A stretch of 64,000 bases of DNA from Coriobacteriia bacterium (lineage in GTDB: Bacteria > Actinomycetota > Coriobacteriia > Anaerosomatales > Anaerosomataceae). The position numbers were made by a program, and so were the translations under genes. The DNA is taken from positions 1 through 64,000 of the forward strand of contig JAUSBY010000003.1 in the NCBI GenBank assembly GCA_030651765.1, read 5' to 3'. This document shows, in pieces, positions 8,494-15,584 of this stretch. Each line of letters starts with the position of its first letter. Within the stretch, counting starts at the first letter, position 1. Under the pieces are notes generated by a model. The model ran no database searches, was not told where the DNA came from, and saw only the letters and a list, made by a program, of their open reading frames with translations.

Positions 8494-8723
8494 GCTACTT
8501 CAACCCCCCACTGGTGTCCCGCAGTGTTCCTTCTGCACCCGCTCAGGATAGCGTAGCTCACCGTGCTGACACGAACCCACTGAAGGTGCACCCTCGACAC
8601 CGGACAATTCCCTCGAAGCGCGCCAGGATAGTGATAGGCGGGAATATTGGCACATTTCCGCAGCTCACAAGCCTGCAGGTAGGGGCTGGTGCTTCTAACA
8701 AAGTGCTAACGGGAGGGCTAGAT
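8494..8723. promoter_or_regulatory. Divergent intergenic region between mod and second integrase
   Basis: 230 bp separate the minus-strand mod-res operon from the plus-strand integrase. Both promoters must lie here unless the integrase is driven by readthrough. I see no confident -35/-10 pair and no tRNA or repeat. An upstream in-frame extension of the integrase to 8514 has no family-like sequence, so I treat it as noncoding. Confidence 0.35.
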
Positions 8724-9851
8724 ATGGCGAGTGGAACGCTGGTTCGGCGGGGCGATAGCGGCGTGTACCACATGGTCTACCGAGACCCGGCGAGTGGCCG
8801 TCAGGTGTGGCGCTCCACAGGGACGAATCGGCGCCGTGAAGCCGAGCGGCAACTCGTCGAGTTGCGCCATCGTCTCGGGCTGGAAGGTGAGTCGCACCGT
8901 CCCTCACGGGACATGGAGTTCGGCCGGTTCGTGTCCGACCACTGGTTGCCCGAGCGGTGCGGCGTTCTGAAGGACAGCACGCAACGGCAGTACGCTCAGA
9001 CTGCGAAGGTCGTCGTCGCATGGCTTGGGTCGTCCACCACGGTGCGGAAGGCGCTCACGGTAGGTAGGGCTCAAGCGTATGTCGCCTACCTCGCCGAGAC
9101 TGGGCGCAAGCCGTCGACTATCCGGAACCACCTTGCGCTCATCTCGTCGATGGCCTCGTATGCGGTGCATCTCGGCTACCTCGACCGCTCTCCGATAGGG
9201 GGAGTCGCAGCGCCGAGGGTGGAGCGTCCCGAACCCGTTGCCTACACCGCCGAGGAGATGCGGCGCATCCTTGCCGCTCTTCCAAGAGGCGAGAGAGATA
9301 TCGCCATCATGCTGTTTGCACTGGGGCTGAGGCGCAGCGAGTTGAGTCCGCTGGTGACATCTGACTATGTATCCAGCACGAACATGGTCGGCGGTGCTGC
9401 TTGCGGGATGCTTCGCATCGAGCGGCGGGCGTGGAGGGGCAAGTTGGGAACGCCGAAGACTGGTGTGCGGGTGGTTCCGATAGGGGGAGTCGCAGAAGAG
9501 GTGGTGCGGCGCCGCTCGGCAGGCAAGCAGCCCGGAGACCTGCTCTTTCCAAGTGAGCGTGGCAGGCTCATCGACTGGGACAAGTGGGCGAGGACATGGT
9601 GGTTGCCGGCACTCAGAAGAGCGGGAGTGACGCCCATGGGTCTGCATGCTGCAAGGCGTACCGCAATCACTCTGACGCTCGCCTCGGGCACCCCAATACA
9701 GGTTGCGGCGAGGCGCTTCGGCGCATCAGCGAAGACCATCCTTGCCCACTACGCCTCGGTCGACCGAGAGGCGGCGGTGGCGGCTGCTACGGCGGTCGAG
9801 GATGCGATGGCGGGGGCGGGCTCCGCACTTCAGAGGTCGGGTGCGGCGTGA
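8724..9851 (+). CDS. Second tyrosine recombinase, altered catalytic box
   Basis: Phage-integrase family protein, 375 residues from the ATG at 8724, which follows GGGAGG at 8711-8716. The N-terminal AP2-like segment (YHMVYRDPASGRQVWRST) is followed by a core-binding domain (STQRQYAQTAKVVVAWL), then the catalytic domain. Arg I is in ALGLRRSEL, the beta-hairpin Lys in GTPKTGVRVVPI, H and R in HAARRTAIT, and Tyr in AHYASV. Where the family has LGHS the protein reads FGAS, so the second His is missing. It may be a less active recombinase, a site-specific variant, or a relic of a nested insertion. It is not next to either att core. Confidence 0.85.
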   Translation: MASGTLVRRGDSGVYHMVYRDPASGRQVWRSTGTNRRREAERQLVELRHRLGLEGESHRPSRDMEFGRFVSDHWLPERCGVLKDSTQRQYAQTAKVVVAWLGSSTTVRKALTVGRAQAYVAYLAETGRKPSTIRNHLALISSMASYAVHLGYLDRSPIGGVAAPRVERPEPVAYTAEEMRRILAALPRGERDIAIMLFALGLRRSELSPLVTSDYVSSTNMVGGAACGMLRIERRAWRGKLGTPKTGVRVVPIGGVAEEVVRRRSAGKQPGDLLFPSERGRLIDWDKWARTWWLPALRRAGVTPMGLHAARRTAITLTLASGTPIQVAARRFGASAKTILAHYASVDREAAVAAATAVEDAMAGAGSALQRSGAA

Positions 9852-9968
9852 CAGAGCGGTGGATGGCAGGTAGCTTCGGCGTTCTATAAGTAACTGCGAA
9901 GAAAATCTGCTGTATCCCGAACTGTAGTTCGTTGACGAACAGCCCTACCGACGGCGGAAGGAATCAGG

Positions 9969-10367
9969 ATGGCGAAGCCGTTCGCTCGAACAGCAGGCAG
10001 CGGGGTCGCCCCCAAGGCCTCCAAGCCGATGCTGTCCGAGCATGAGTTGACCGTGTTGCAGCGGCTGTCGGGCATCGAGGGCGGAATGTTCGGAAGTCTC
10101 TTGGAGGATATCGAGGCACCTGCCCGCAGGCTGCTGTGGACGCTCTTCGAGCGGGCGGTAGGAGGTTCTGAGTACGAGTGGTTGTTGCGGGACTGGGAGC
10201 CGGCGCTCATTCAGGCAGCACGGATACAACGACTATGCTGTGATGCACATTGGGGGTGGTTGCCACTGTGCATGAATGACCCGTTCGAGGGACTCACCAG
10301 TCAGGCCACACCAATGGAATGCCCACTCAGAGACTTGTGCTCTATGCCAGACGGTTTTGCCTTCTGA
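9969..10367 (+). CDS. Hypothetical protein, 132 residues
   Basis: I do not recognise this protein. The ATG is preceded by GGAAGGAATCAGG, a good ribosome site. Predicted sequence is mostly helical (SEHELTVLQRLSGIEGGMFG, RRLLWTLFERAVG), with four Cys in the C-terminal half (LCCDAHWGW, ECPLRDLC). It lies 117 bp downstream of the second integrase on the same strand. Its 3' end overlaps the convergent HTH gene by 26 bp. Overlap of two predictions lowers confidence; codon use and the ribosome site support it. Confidence 0.55.
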   Translation: MAKPFARTAGSGVAPKASKPMLSEHELTVLQRLSGIEGGMFGSLLEDIEAPARRLLWTLFERAVGGSEYEWLLRDWEPALIQAARIQRLCCDAHWGWLPLCMNDPFEGLTSQATPMECPLRDLCSMPDGFAF

Positions 10368-10560
10368 CACGCCCACGCTCTGCACCGTGCTTGATGATGG
10401 CTACCAGGTGGTCTTCAGTGAAATACGGCCGGTCGTTGAAGTCCAACGGCGTGACAATGCCAGCCCTCTCATGAGCACGGACGGTGTTGTAAGCGATACC
10501 CGACCACTCCGAGAACTCCGCGCGATTCATCATCGCTTTCGGCGGCGGCGGCCACCTCAT
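10342..10560 (-). CDS. Small MerR/excisionase-like HTH protein
   Basis: 72-residue DNA-binding protein. The segment FSEWSGIAYNTVRAHERAGIVTPLDFNDRPYFTEDHL matches the MerR-type winged helix that recombination directionality factors and small regulators share. The ATG at 10560 follows AAGGAGG with 10-nt spacing; a GTG at 10569 would overlap the ribosome site. It is probably co-directional with the two upstream minus-strand genes (10790-11868). It could be an excisionase for one of the element recombinases or an autoregulator. Confidence 0.65.
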   Translation of the reverse strand: MRWPPPPKAMMNRAEFSEWSGIAYNTVRAHERAGIVTPLDFNDRPYFTEDHLVAIIKHGAERGRVRRQNRLA

Positions 10561-10789
10561 CTCAGGCACCCTCCTTCACCATATTCATACACTCGTCGGC
10601 GTATAGCCTTCTGAGCTGCGATGTGTTGAGAATTGCCGCCACTTGCCCTCACCTGCCGTGCGTCGCTGTGTGTTGCGGCCACGCATGGTGACGACTGCCG
10701 CGCCATGTCGGGGAGCCTTTCGCACAGCAGGCGCTTCCAGGCGATTTCCGCGGTAACGCACGCGAAGACGCGAGGTTCGAATCGCGGTT

Positions 10790-11638
10790 TCATAGGGCAT
10801 CCTCGGTCAACTGCCAGCCGTGTTGGGTCGAAGCCGCGAGGGCTGTCGTCCGACCGAAACGCGAGCACGAGGGGTTGTCGCACCGCCAGTCCGTGGGCAA
10901 TCCTGAAGCGGTCTCCCAGTAGGAGGCCAGCGGCACCGCACAGACTGGACACAGCGGGAGGTACCGAACGAGGAATCGTCTTGGGTCAATGTCCCGGTGC
11001 GGGCACTCTGGGCGCAGCGGACAGCGCGGATGGCATTCCCATGCGTCGCGGTCGCACCCGCCCCCAGAAGCGACCTCACCGAGGCGGTCGTGGACGCACA
11101 CCTGACGCCCGACGGAACTTGCAGGAGCGATTCGGGCTGCGGGTGTTGGTTCGTCGGCCGGGCTATCCGCGGCGAGCGAGTCAGTCGATGAGTCTTTACC
11201 GGCAGCGGTCGGTAGTTCGATGGTGACCTCGTCCAAAGAAGGGCGGTGGACAAGGAGCCAGCCGGGCTCGATTGCCTCGGGGTCGAACCGAGGGTCAGTT
11301 GTCCCCAAGTACGCGAAGTCCCCGTCCTGGAGGGGGAATTCGAAGCCTCCCGTTGTTGGGCGCAACGAGGATGCGCTCAACGGCAGTTTGGTGACTGAGC
11401 CAATCTTCTTGTCGGGGTGAGTGAGTCGCAAGCGCGTGATTTCGAAGGTGTCGACCTGAACCGGTGCTGGCAAGTCCGAGGTACCATCGACCACCGTCTT
11501 GATGTTGTCGACGCGGGTGCGCTTGCGCTTTCCGCCTCGGCCGTATGCCAGTGCGAACCTTGCAGCCGCTCGGTATCGACACCAGGCATCGTCGACCAGG
11601 GTCTCGTAACCTTCGGGGATGTAACAGGTCACTTCCAC
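10790..11638 (-). CDS. Unknown protein with C-terminal zinc-ribbon-like cysteines
   Basis: 282 residues, family not recognised. The N-terminal part (residues 1-140) looks globular and alpha/beta. A low-complexity Ser/Asp/Pro linker spans about 140-175. The C-terminal part is rich in Cys: HDRLGEVASGGGCDRDAWECHPRCPLRPECPH, then LCPVCAVPL and WRCDNPSCSRFG, the latter two resembling a zinc ribbon (CxxC...CxxxxC). Its start overlaps the stop of the upstream HTH gene by 10 bp, so the two form an operon. It has no membrane segment or signal peptide. A nucleic-acid or phage-sensing role is only conjecture from the defence context. Confidence 0.65.
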   Translation of the reverse strand: MEVTCYIPEGYETLVDDAWCRYRAAARFALAYGRGGKRKRTRVDNIKTVVDGTSDLPAPVQVDTFEITRLRLTHPDKKIGSVTKLPLSASSLRPTTGGFEFPLQDGDFAYLGTTDPRFDPEAIEPGWLLVHRPSLDEVTIELPTAAGKDSSTDSLAADSPADEPTPAARIAPASSVGRQVCVHDRLGEVASGGGCDRDAWECHPRCPLRPECPHRDIDPRRFLVRYLPLCPVCAVPLASYWETASGLPTDWRCDNPSCSRFGRTTALAASTQHGWQLTEDAL

Positions 11639-11868
11639 GAGCGCCCCAACGAGTACGGCCGCCCGGTCTTCAGCGGGAGGAGAAACGGGTCAAGGGAGCG
11701 GCGCTCGATTAGCCAGGTGCCCTCCTCGGTTTGGCGAGCCCGCAGGCGCTGCTCGTGGAGGTACTGGCATATCCGGCGGTCGGACTTGCGCGTGAGTCGT
11801 GCCGCCTCCCGCACCGTCACAACCTGTTCCAACAATCCTTCCGAGGAATCTAAGTCCATAGCGAACAC
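11629..11868 (-). CDS. Small helix-turn-helix protein, excisionase-like
   Basis: 79 residues. The segment VTVREAARLTRKSDRRICQYLHEQRLRARQTEEGTWLI is a typical excisionase/MerR-like winged helix (helix-turn-helix plus a Trp-containing wing). It is first in a two-gene operon with the zinc-ribbon-like protein, with which it overlaps by 10 bp. It lies at the edge of a 499-bp intergenic region with palindromes, which it could bind. It may be a recombination directionality factor or a repressor. Confidence 0.65.
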   Translation of the reverse strand: MFAMDLDSSEGLLEQVVTVREAARLTRKSDRRICQYLHEQRLRARQTEEGTWLIERRSLDPFLLPLKTGRPYSLGRSWK

Positions 11869-12367
11869 CCGTTCGATTGGCCGGTCGGAGCTATTATCGG
11901 CGCTCGGGCAGTTCTCATTAGGGAAATCTGAATAGAATCGGCCAGCAGGTAACTGAAGGGCGCCCGTCCCCCCAGACCCCCCTGGGAATTGCCAGCTGGG
12001 TCTCGTTCAGGCTAGTCCAAGGAATTAGCTTCTTACTCAGTAAGCAATTCCTTTCGCATGCGCACATGCGAGGAATGCGTGGCTGGCGGCAGGTCTCACC
12101 GCTGAGAATCGGCACCAAAGAGGACAACAGGTGATGCGTGGCTCACCGATGTCCCTGCTAGGCCGACTTGCCCAGTGGTTCAGCCTCGAAATCGCTCGAT
12201 GCCCACCCTGCCCCCAATGCGGTCACTAATGGAGACCTGGCAGAAGAGAGATGTTGCGAACCGTTTGGTCGTCCGCTGGAGTCTTGCGTCAGAGGTCTCT
12301 GCGATTCGTCCATGTCGGCCATTGCGCGCATACTCGTGGGGCACGGTCGTTCAGATTGGGGGGCTTA
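11869..12367. other. 499-bp noncoding region with palindromes
   Basis: No credible gene was found on either strand. It separates the minus-strand HTH operon from the plus-strand OLD gene and so must hold divergent promoters. Two palindromes stand out: 12021-12051 (GGAATT...CTTACT-C-AGTAAG...AATTCC) and 12055-12070 (CGCATG-CGCA-CATGCG). They are 3 bp apart and could be operators, or an origin or transfer site. Confidence 0.5.
12021..12070. repeat. Two adjacent palindromes
   Basis: The first has outer arms GGAATT (12021-12026)/AATTCC (12046-12051) and an inner perfect palindrome CTTACTCAGTAAG (12032-12044). The second is CGCATG (12055-12060)/CATGCG (12065-12070) with a 4-nt loop. No U-tract follows, so a terminator is unlikely. 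Confidence 0.6.
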
Positions 12368-14020
12368 ATGCAGATAGCCAAGGTGCACATCGAGAACTTC
12401 CGCTCAATCGCCGAATGTGACATTGAGTTCACTTCACTCACTGCGATTATTGGGGCGAACAACACCGGCAAGAGCAACATTCTGCTTGCGCTCAAACGAG
12501 TCTTGGCCGGCGACTGGGTTAATGCGTCGACATTCTCAGAATCTGATGTGCGGGGACACGACCCAGACCGAGACATCGTCATCGAGGTCACCCTCGACCC
12601 GCCCCTCCAGTATCGTCGCTACAAGGAAGCATCTGCGGTTTCAATCGGATGCCTGCGATTCGCCTTCACAAGATACAAGAAGGGAGATAAGGCAGGGCAG
12701 CGCCGTATTGAGCAGATGTGCTTGTCTCCGGCTGGAAAGCAGGTGGCTGTTCCGACGAGCGCGCCCAAGAAGGGGCAGCAGCTCAAGTTCGAACCACTCT
12801 TGGGGATTCCGCCAGAAGTCAGGCAGGCGATTCCTGTGGTGTATGTCGGCGTCGACCGCTCCGTTCGAAACCAGCTGCCAGGCGCACGGAACTCCCTGCT
12901 GAGACTACTGCTCCAGGACATCGTGGAGTCGTTTGAGGGCGAGGCTTGCATAGCAGAGTCTGAGGATGCGACGGCCGCCGAAGGTGCTTCCCGCTCAGAG
13001 CGTTTCAGTGAGGCCATGACCGTTGTCATGGGGCTTCTCCGTACGGATGAGTTCAACGACCTTGAGGCGACCATCAAGGCGAAGTCGTTGGAGCAACTCG
13101 GATTCGACCCCACGGTCGATGAAGACATGCTCGACCTGTACTTCGCTCCGCTTGAACCGATGGACTTCTACAAGAACCTCGACCTGCGTGTTCGGGAGGG
13201 CGAATGTGCGGTGAGCGCCACAGAACTGGGTGGGGGAGTCCAGAACGCCATTGTCATGGCCATCCTGCAAGCCTTTGAGCAAAGGCGGAAGAAGGGCGCC
13301 GTGCTCCTGATTGAAGAGCCGGAGATGTTCCTTCATCCCCAGATGCAGCGCTCACTCTACAAGACGCTCAGAGACATCAGTAGCAGGAACCAAGTCATCT
13401 GCACGACGCACTCCCCTCACTTCATTCGGGTCGAGGAGTACCAGGAAGTCCGGCTCGTCACGAAGACCGAGGACGGCACGGCAGTGGCGGCTTCCTCGCT
13501 GGAGCGGACAACAGCCCGAGTAGAGAAACTCAGAAAGGAACTCGACCCAGAGCGCGCCGAGATGTTCTTCGCCAGCCGAGTTCTCTTCGTTGAGGGAGAC
13601 ACGGAGAAGCTGGCGCTACCCGAGTACGCCAAGCGATTGAACATCGACCTCGACCGTGCAGGCGCAACAGTCGTGGAGGTTGGTGGGAAACGGAACCTGC
13701 AAGAGATGGCGCTCATCGCCAAGTCATTCGGAATCCCTGTCGGGATTCTATTCGATTCGGATACCAAGAACTCCGACGATGAGTGTCTGAATAGGGAGTT
13801 GCTCGGACTTGGTGATGCGTCCACGCAGACTTGGGCGTGTGAGCCTGACTACGAAGCCGAGGTGAAAGCGGCGATGGGCGATTCAGAGTACGAGGCGGCG
13901 TGCAGTCGCCATCCGGGTCTTCGCAAGCCAGTGAAGGCCAGACTCATAGCCGCTGAGCCAGAGAGTGCCATCCCAGCCAAGGTCGAGCAGGCTCTTCGTT
14001 GGCTTGGTCGTTCGGACTAG
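12368..14020 (+). CDS. OLD-family ATP-dependent endonuclease
   Basis: 550-residue protein with an ABC-type ATPase joined to a TOPRIM nuclease, as in phage P2 Old and Gabija GajA. Walker A GANNTGKS is at 29-36, and Walker B LLIEEPEMFLHPQ near 313, followed by a D-loop/switch His region (TTHSPHFIR). The TOPRIM acidic motifs are VEGDTEKLALP near 407 and LFDSDTK near 460. The start at 12368 matches the family N-terminus (MQIAKVHIENFRSI) and follows GGGGGG. No UvrD-like GajB gene is adjacent, so it fits stand-alone (class 1) OLD rather than Gabija. It is the last gene before the right att core. A role in phage defence is likely. Confidence 0.88.
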   Translation: MQIAKVHIENFRSIAECDIEFTSLTAIIGANNTGKSNILLALKRVLAGDWVNASTFSESDVRGHDPDRDIVIEVTLDPPLQYRRYKEASAVSIGCLRFAFTRYKKGDKAGQRRIEQMCLSPAGKQVAVPTSAPKKGQQLKFEPLLGIPPEVRQAIPVVYVGVDRSVRNQLPGARNSLLRLLLQDIVESFEGEACIAESEDATAAEGASRSERFSEAMTVVMGLLRTDEFNDLEATIKAKSLEQLGFDPTVDEDMLDLYFAPLEPMDFYKNLDLRVREGECAVSATELGGGVQNAIVMAILQAFEQRRKKGAVLLIEEPEMFLHPQMQRSLYKTLRDISSRNQVICTTHSPHFIRVEEYQEVRLVTKTEDGTAVAASSLERTTARVEKLRKELDPERAEMFFASRVLFVEGDTEKLALPEYAKRLNIDLDRAGATVVEVGGKRNLQEMALIAKSFGIPVGILFDSDTKNSDDECLNRELLGLGDASTQTWACEPDYEAEVKAAMGDSEYEAACSRHPGLRKPVKARLIAAEPESAIPAKVEQALRWLGRSD

Positions 14021-14029
14021 CCCAAGCGC

Positions 14030-14046
14030 GTGGCAAGTTCGTGGCA
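14030..14046 (+). repeat. GTGGCA repeats, candidate integrase arm sites (right end)
   Basis: GTGGCA at 14030-14035 and 14041-14046 are 11 bp apart, both preceded by CG or TC. A related CTGGCA lies at 14103-14108. They mirror the phased repeats by the left core. Confidence 0.5.
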
Positions 14047-14128
14047 GACGGGTCTATTCAGTAGTCAAGCGAGAATAGAAAATACCTGCTAGACAGGCAT
14101 ATCTGGCAGATAGACGGAAAGCAAGAGA

Positions 14129-14142
14129 GGTTTAGGAAACCG
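14129..14142. other. Right attachment core
   Basis: Direct copy of GGTTTAGGAAACCG. On its right it continues into the host tRNA-Arg 5' half; on its left lies element DNA with no T arm or acceptor strand. Confidence 0.85.
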
Positions 14143-14169
14143 GTGCTCTATCCCCTGAGCTACGAGGGC
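14129..14169 (-). pseudogene. Host tRNA-Arg(CCT), separated 5' half (with att core)
   Basis: The minus strand from 14169 reads acceptor GCCCTCG, TA, D arm GCTC/AGGGGATA/GAGC, A26, anticodon stem CCGGT, loop TTCCTAA and ACC. It then runs into element sequence that cannot complete a tRNA. It is 41 nt long and complements the 35-nt 3' remainder at 2277-2311. Any host promoter lies to the right (above 14169), so a truncated tRNA transcript would run into the element antisense to the OLD gene. Confidence 0.9.
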
Positions 14170-14320
14170 GTAGTGCGCCGTACGGCTATCAGATGGTAGC
14201 AGAAGGAACCGCCCCAGGGTGCGCCACCCGGTGAGCACGGCGGCCGCCGTGCGCTGACGTGGCTTGGCACGTACAATGCAGCGTACTGACCGAGTCCGTC
14301 ACAGCCCAAGGGACCCCTGC

Positions 14321-15580
14321 GTGCGTATCCTGCGGAATATAGGCATCTTCCTGATCGTCGTTGTCCTCACGGCGGCGGTGACCGTGAGCGCACTCCTCTA
14401 CGGGCCTGCGCTGCTCGGAGAGACAGCTGCCGCATCGGATGCCGTCGGCGTCTGGCCCGAGGCGACGACCGAGCGCACGGTCGCCGAGCCACCACCGCGT
14501 GTCGAGCGCTTCACGATCCTGGCGGTGGGGGACCTCATGACCCACGGGCCGCAGATCACCTCGGCCAAGACGGCCGACGGCTACGACTTCACCTCGTGCT
14601 TCGCACCGGTCGCCTCCCGTGTCGCCGCGGCCGACCTGGCGATCGGGAATCTGGAGACCGCACTCGCCGGCGCCGATCGGGGCTACACGGGCTACCCGAC
14701 CTTCAACGCGCCCGACTCCTACGCGGAGGCCCTCGTCGCGGCAGGATTCGACGTTCTGACGCACGCTAACAACCACTCGCTCGACCGCGGAGCCTCGGGC
14801 CTCGTCCGGACGCGTGACGTCCTGGACCGTCTCGGCGTGCTCACGACCGGCACGGCGCGCACTGCCGAGGAGGCCGAGGAGATCCTCGTTGCGGACATCC
14901 GCGGCGTGAAGGTCGCGATCCTCGCGTATACGTACGGGATGAACGGCTTCCAGCCCCCGTCGGACAAGCCGTGGATGATCAACGTGCTCGGCGAGGCCAA
15001 GATGACGGCGGACGTCAAGCGCGCACGTGAGATCGGCGTGGACCTCGTGATCGTGAGCATCCACAACGGTGTCGAGTACCAGCGACAGCCGTCGGCGTCG
15101 CAAGAGAGCCTGGAGCGGGCGATGGTGGACGCGGGCGCCGACGTGGTCCTCGGCAGCCACCCCCACGTCATCCAGCCGATGAAGATAGTGCAAGCCGAGT
15201 ATGAGGACGGCACGCCGCGCACGGCGTTCATCATCCACTCACTCGGCAACTTCGTGTCCAACCAGCGCGAGCGGTTCCGGGACACCGGGCTGCTGCTGCG
15301 GTTCGGCTTCGAGAAGAACCTGAAGACGGGCGTCACCGAGCTCGTCTCGGTGGAGTACGTTCCGGTCTGGGTGGACGACACGGGTGTCGCGGGCAAGGAG
15401 CACCGCGTACTGCCGATCCGCGAGGTTCTCGCCGACGACGCGTATCCGGGCGTGACGGCCGCCGAGCGTGTGAAGATGCGGCAGGCATGGGACGACACGA
15501 CGACGCACCTTGGCAGCGTCGAGGCCACCTCGGCCGACTCCTCGGCGCTCGTCTTCTACGGGACGCCGCTCGCCCGCTAG
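14321..15580 (+). CDS. CapA-family metallophosphatase-like protein
   Basis: Protein of the CapA/PgsA family linked to poly-gamma-glutamate capsule synthesis. The GTG at 14321 follows AAGGGA and leads into an N-terminal membrane anchor (NIGIFLIVVVLTAAVTVSALLYG). The domain shows the metallophosphatase-like motifs AVGDLMTHG, NLETAL, THANNHSLDRG, SIHNGVEY and LGSHPHVIQPM. Most of it should face outside. No capB/capC genes are nearby, so the exact substrate is unknown. About 419 residues, normal for the family. Confidence 0.88.
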   Translation: MRILRNIGIFLIVVVLTAAVTVSALLYGPALLGETAAASDAVGVWPEATTERTVAEPPPRVERFTILAVGDLMTHGPQITSAKTADGYDFTSCFAPVASRVAAADLAIGNLETALAGADRGYTGYPTFNAPDSYAEALVAAGFDVLTHANNHSLDRGASGLVRTRDVLDRLGVLTTGTARTAEEAEEILVADIRGVKVAILAYTYGMNGFQPPSDKPWMINVLGEAKMTADVKRAREIGVDLVIVSIHNGVEYQRQPSASQESLERAMVDAGADVVLGSHPHVIQPMKIVQAEYEDGTPRTAFIIHSLGNFVSNQRERFRDTGLLLRFGFEKNLKTGVTELVSVEYVPVWVDDTGVAGKEHRVLPIREVLADDAYPGVTAAERVKMRQAWDDTTTHLGSVEATSADSSALVFYGTPLAR

Positions 15581-15584
15581 CAGA

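Larger units (their letters stand above)
2312..14142. mobile_element. Integrative element in tRNA-Arg(CCT), defence cargo
   Basis: The element is bounded by direct copies of GGTTTAGGAAACCG (2312-2325 and 14129-14142) and is inserted in the anticodon arm of a host tRNA-Arg(CCT). It contains a replacement tRNA-Arg(CCT), two tyrosine recombinases, Type III mod-res, small HTH proteins, an unknown Zn-ribbon-like protein and an OLD nuclease. No conjugation, replication or capsid genes are recognisable, so it is probably a mobilisable or satellite-type genomic island. Base composition is visibly less GC-rich than the flanks. The unit length between cores is 11,817 bp. Confidence 0.9.

Noticed and set aside
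10745-10800. A GAGGTTCGAATC stretch resembling a tRNA T arm, possibly another attachment remnant
   Set aside because: The loop would be 8 nt, there is no acceptor strand, and the stretch leads straight into the end of the 10790-11638 gene; it is probably chance.
12368-14020. Gabija system
   Set aside because: GajA-like OLD nuclease is present, but no UvrD-like GajB helicase follows; only the att core and host tRNA half lie downstream.
2312-14142. Prophage or conjugative element
   Set aside because: No terminase, capsid, portal, tail, relaxase or type IV secretion gene could be recognised.
2277-14169. Group I intron or archaeal-type split tRNA as the cause of the separated tRNA halves
   Set aside because: The insert is 11.8 kb with recombinase genes and direct core repeats; no catalytic intron fold at the junctions and no complementary leader/tail for trans-splicing was seen.
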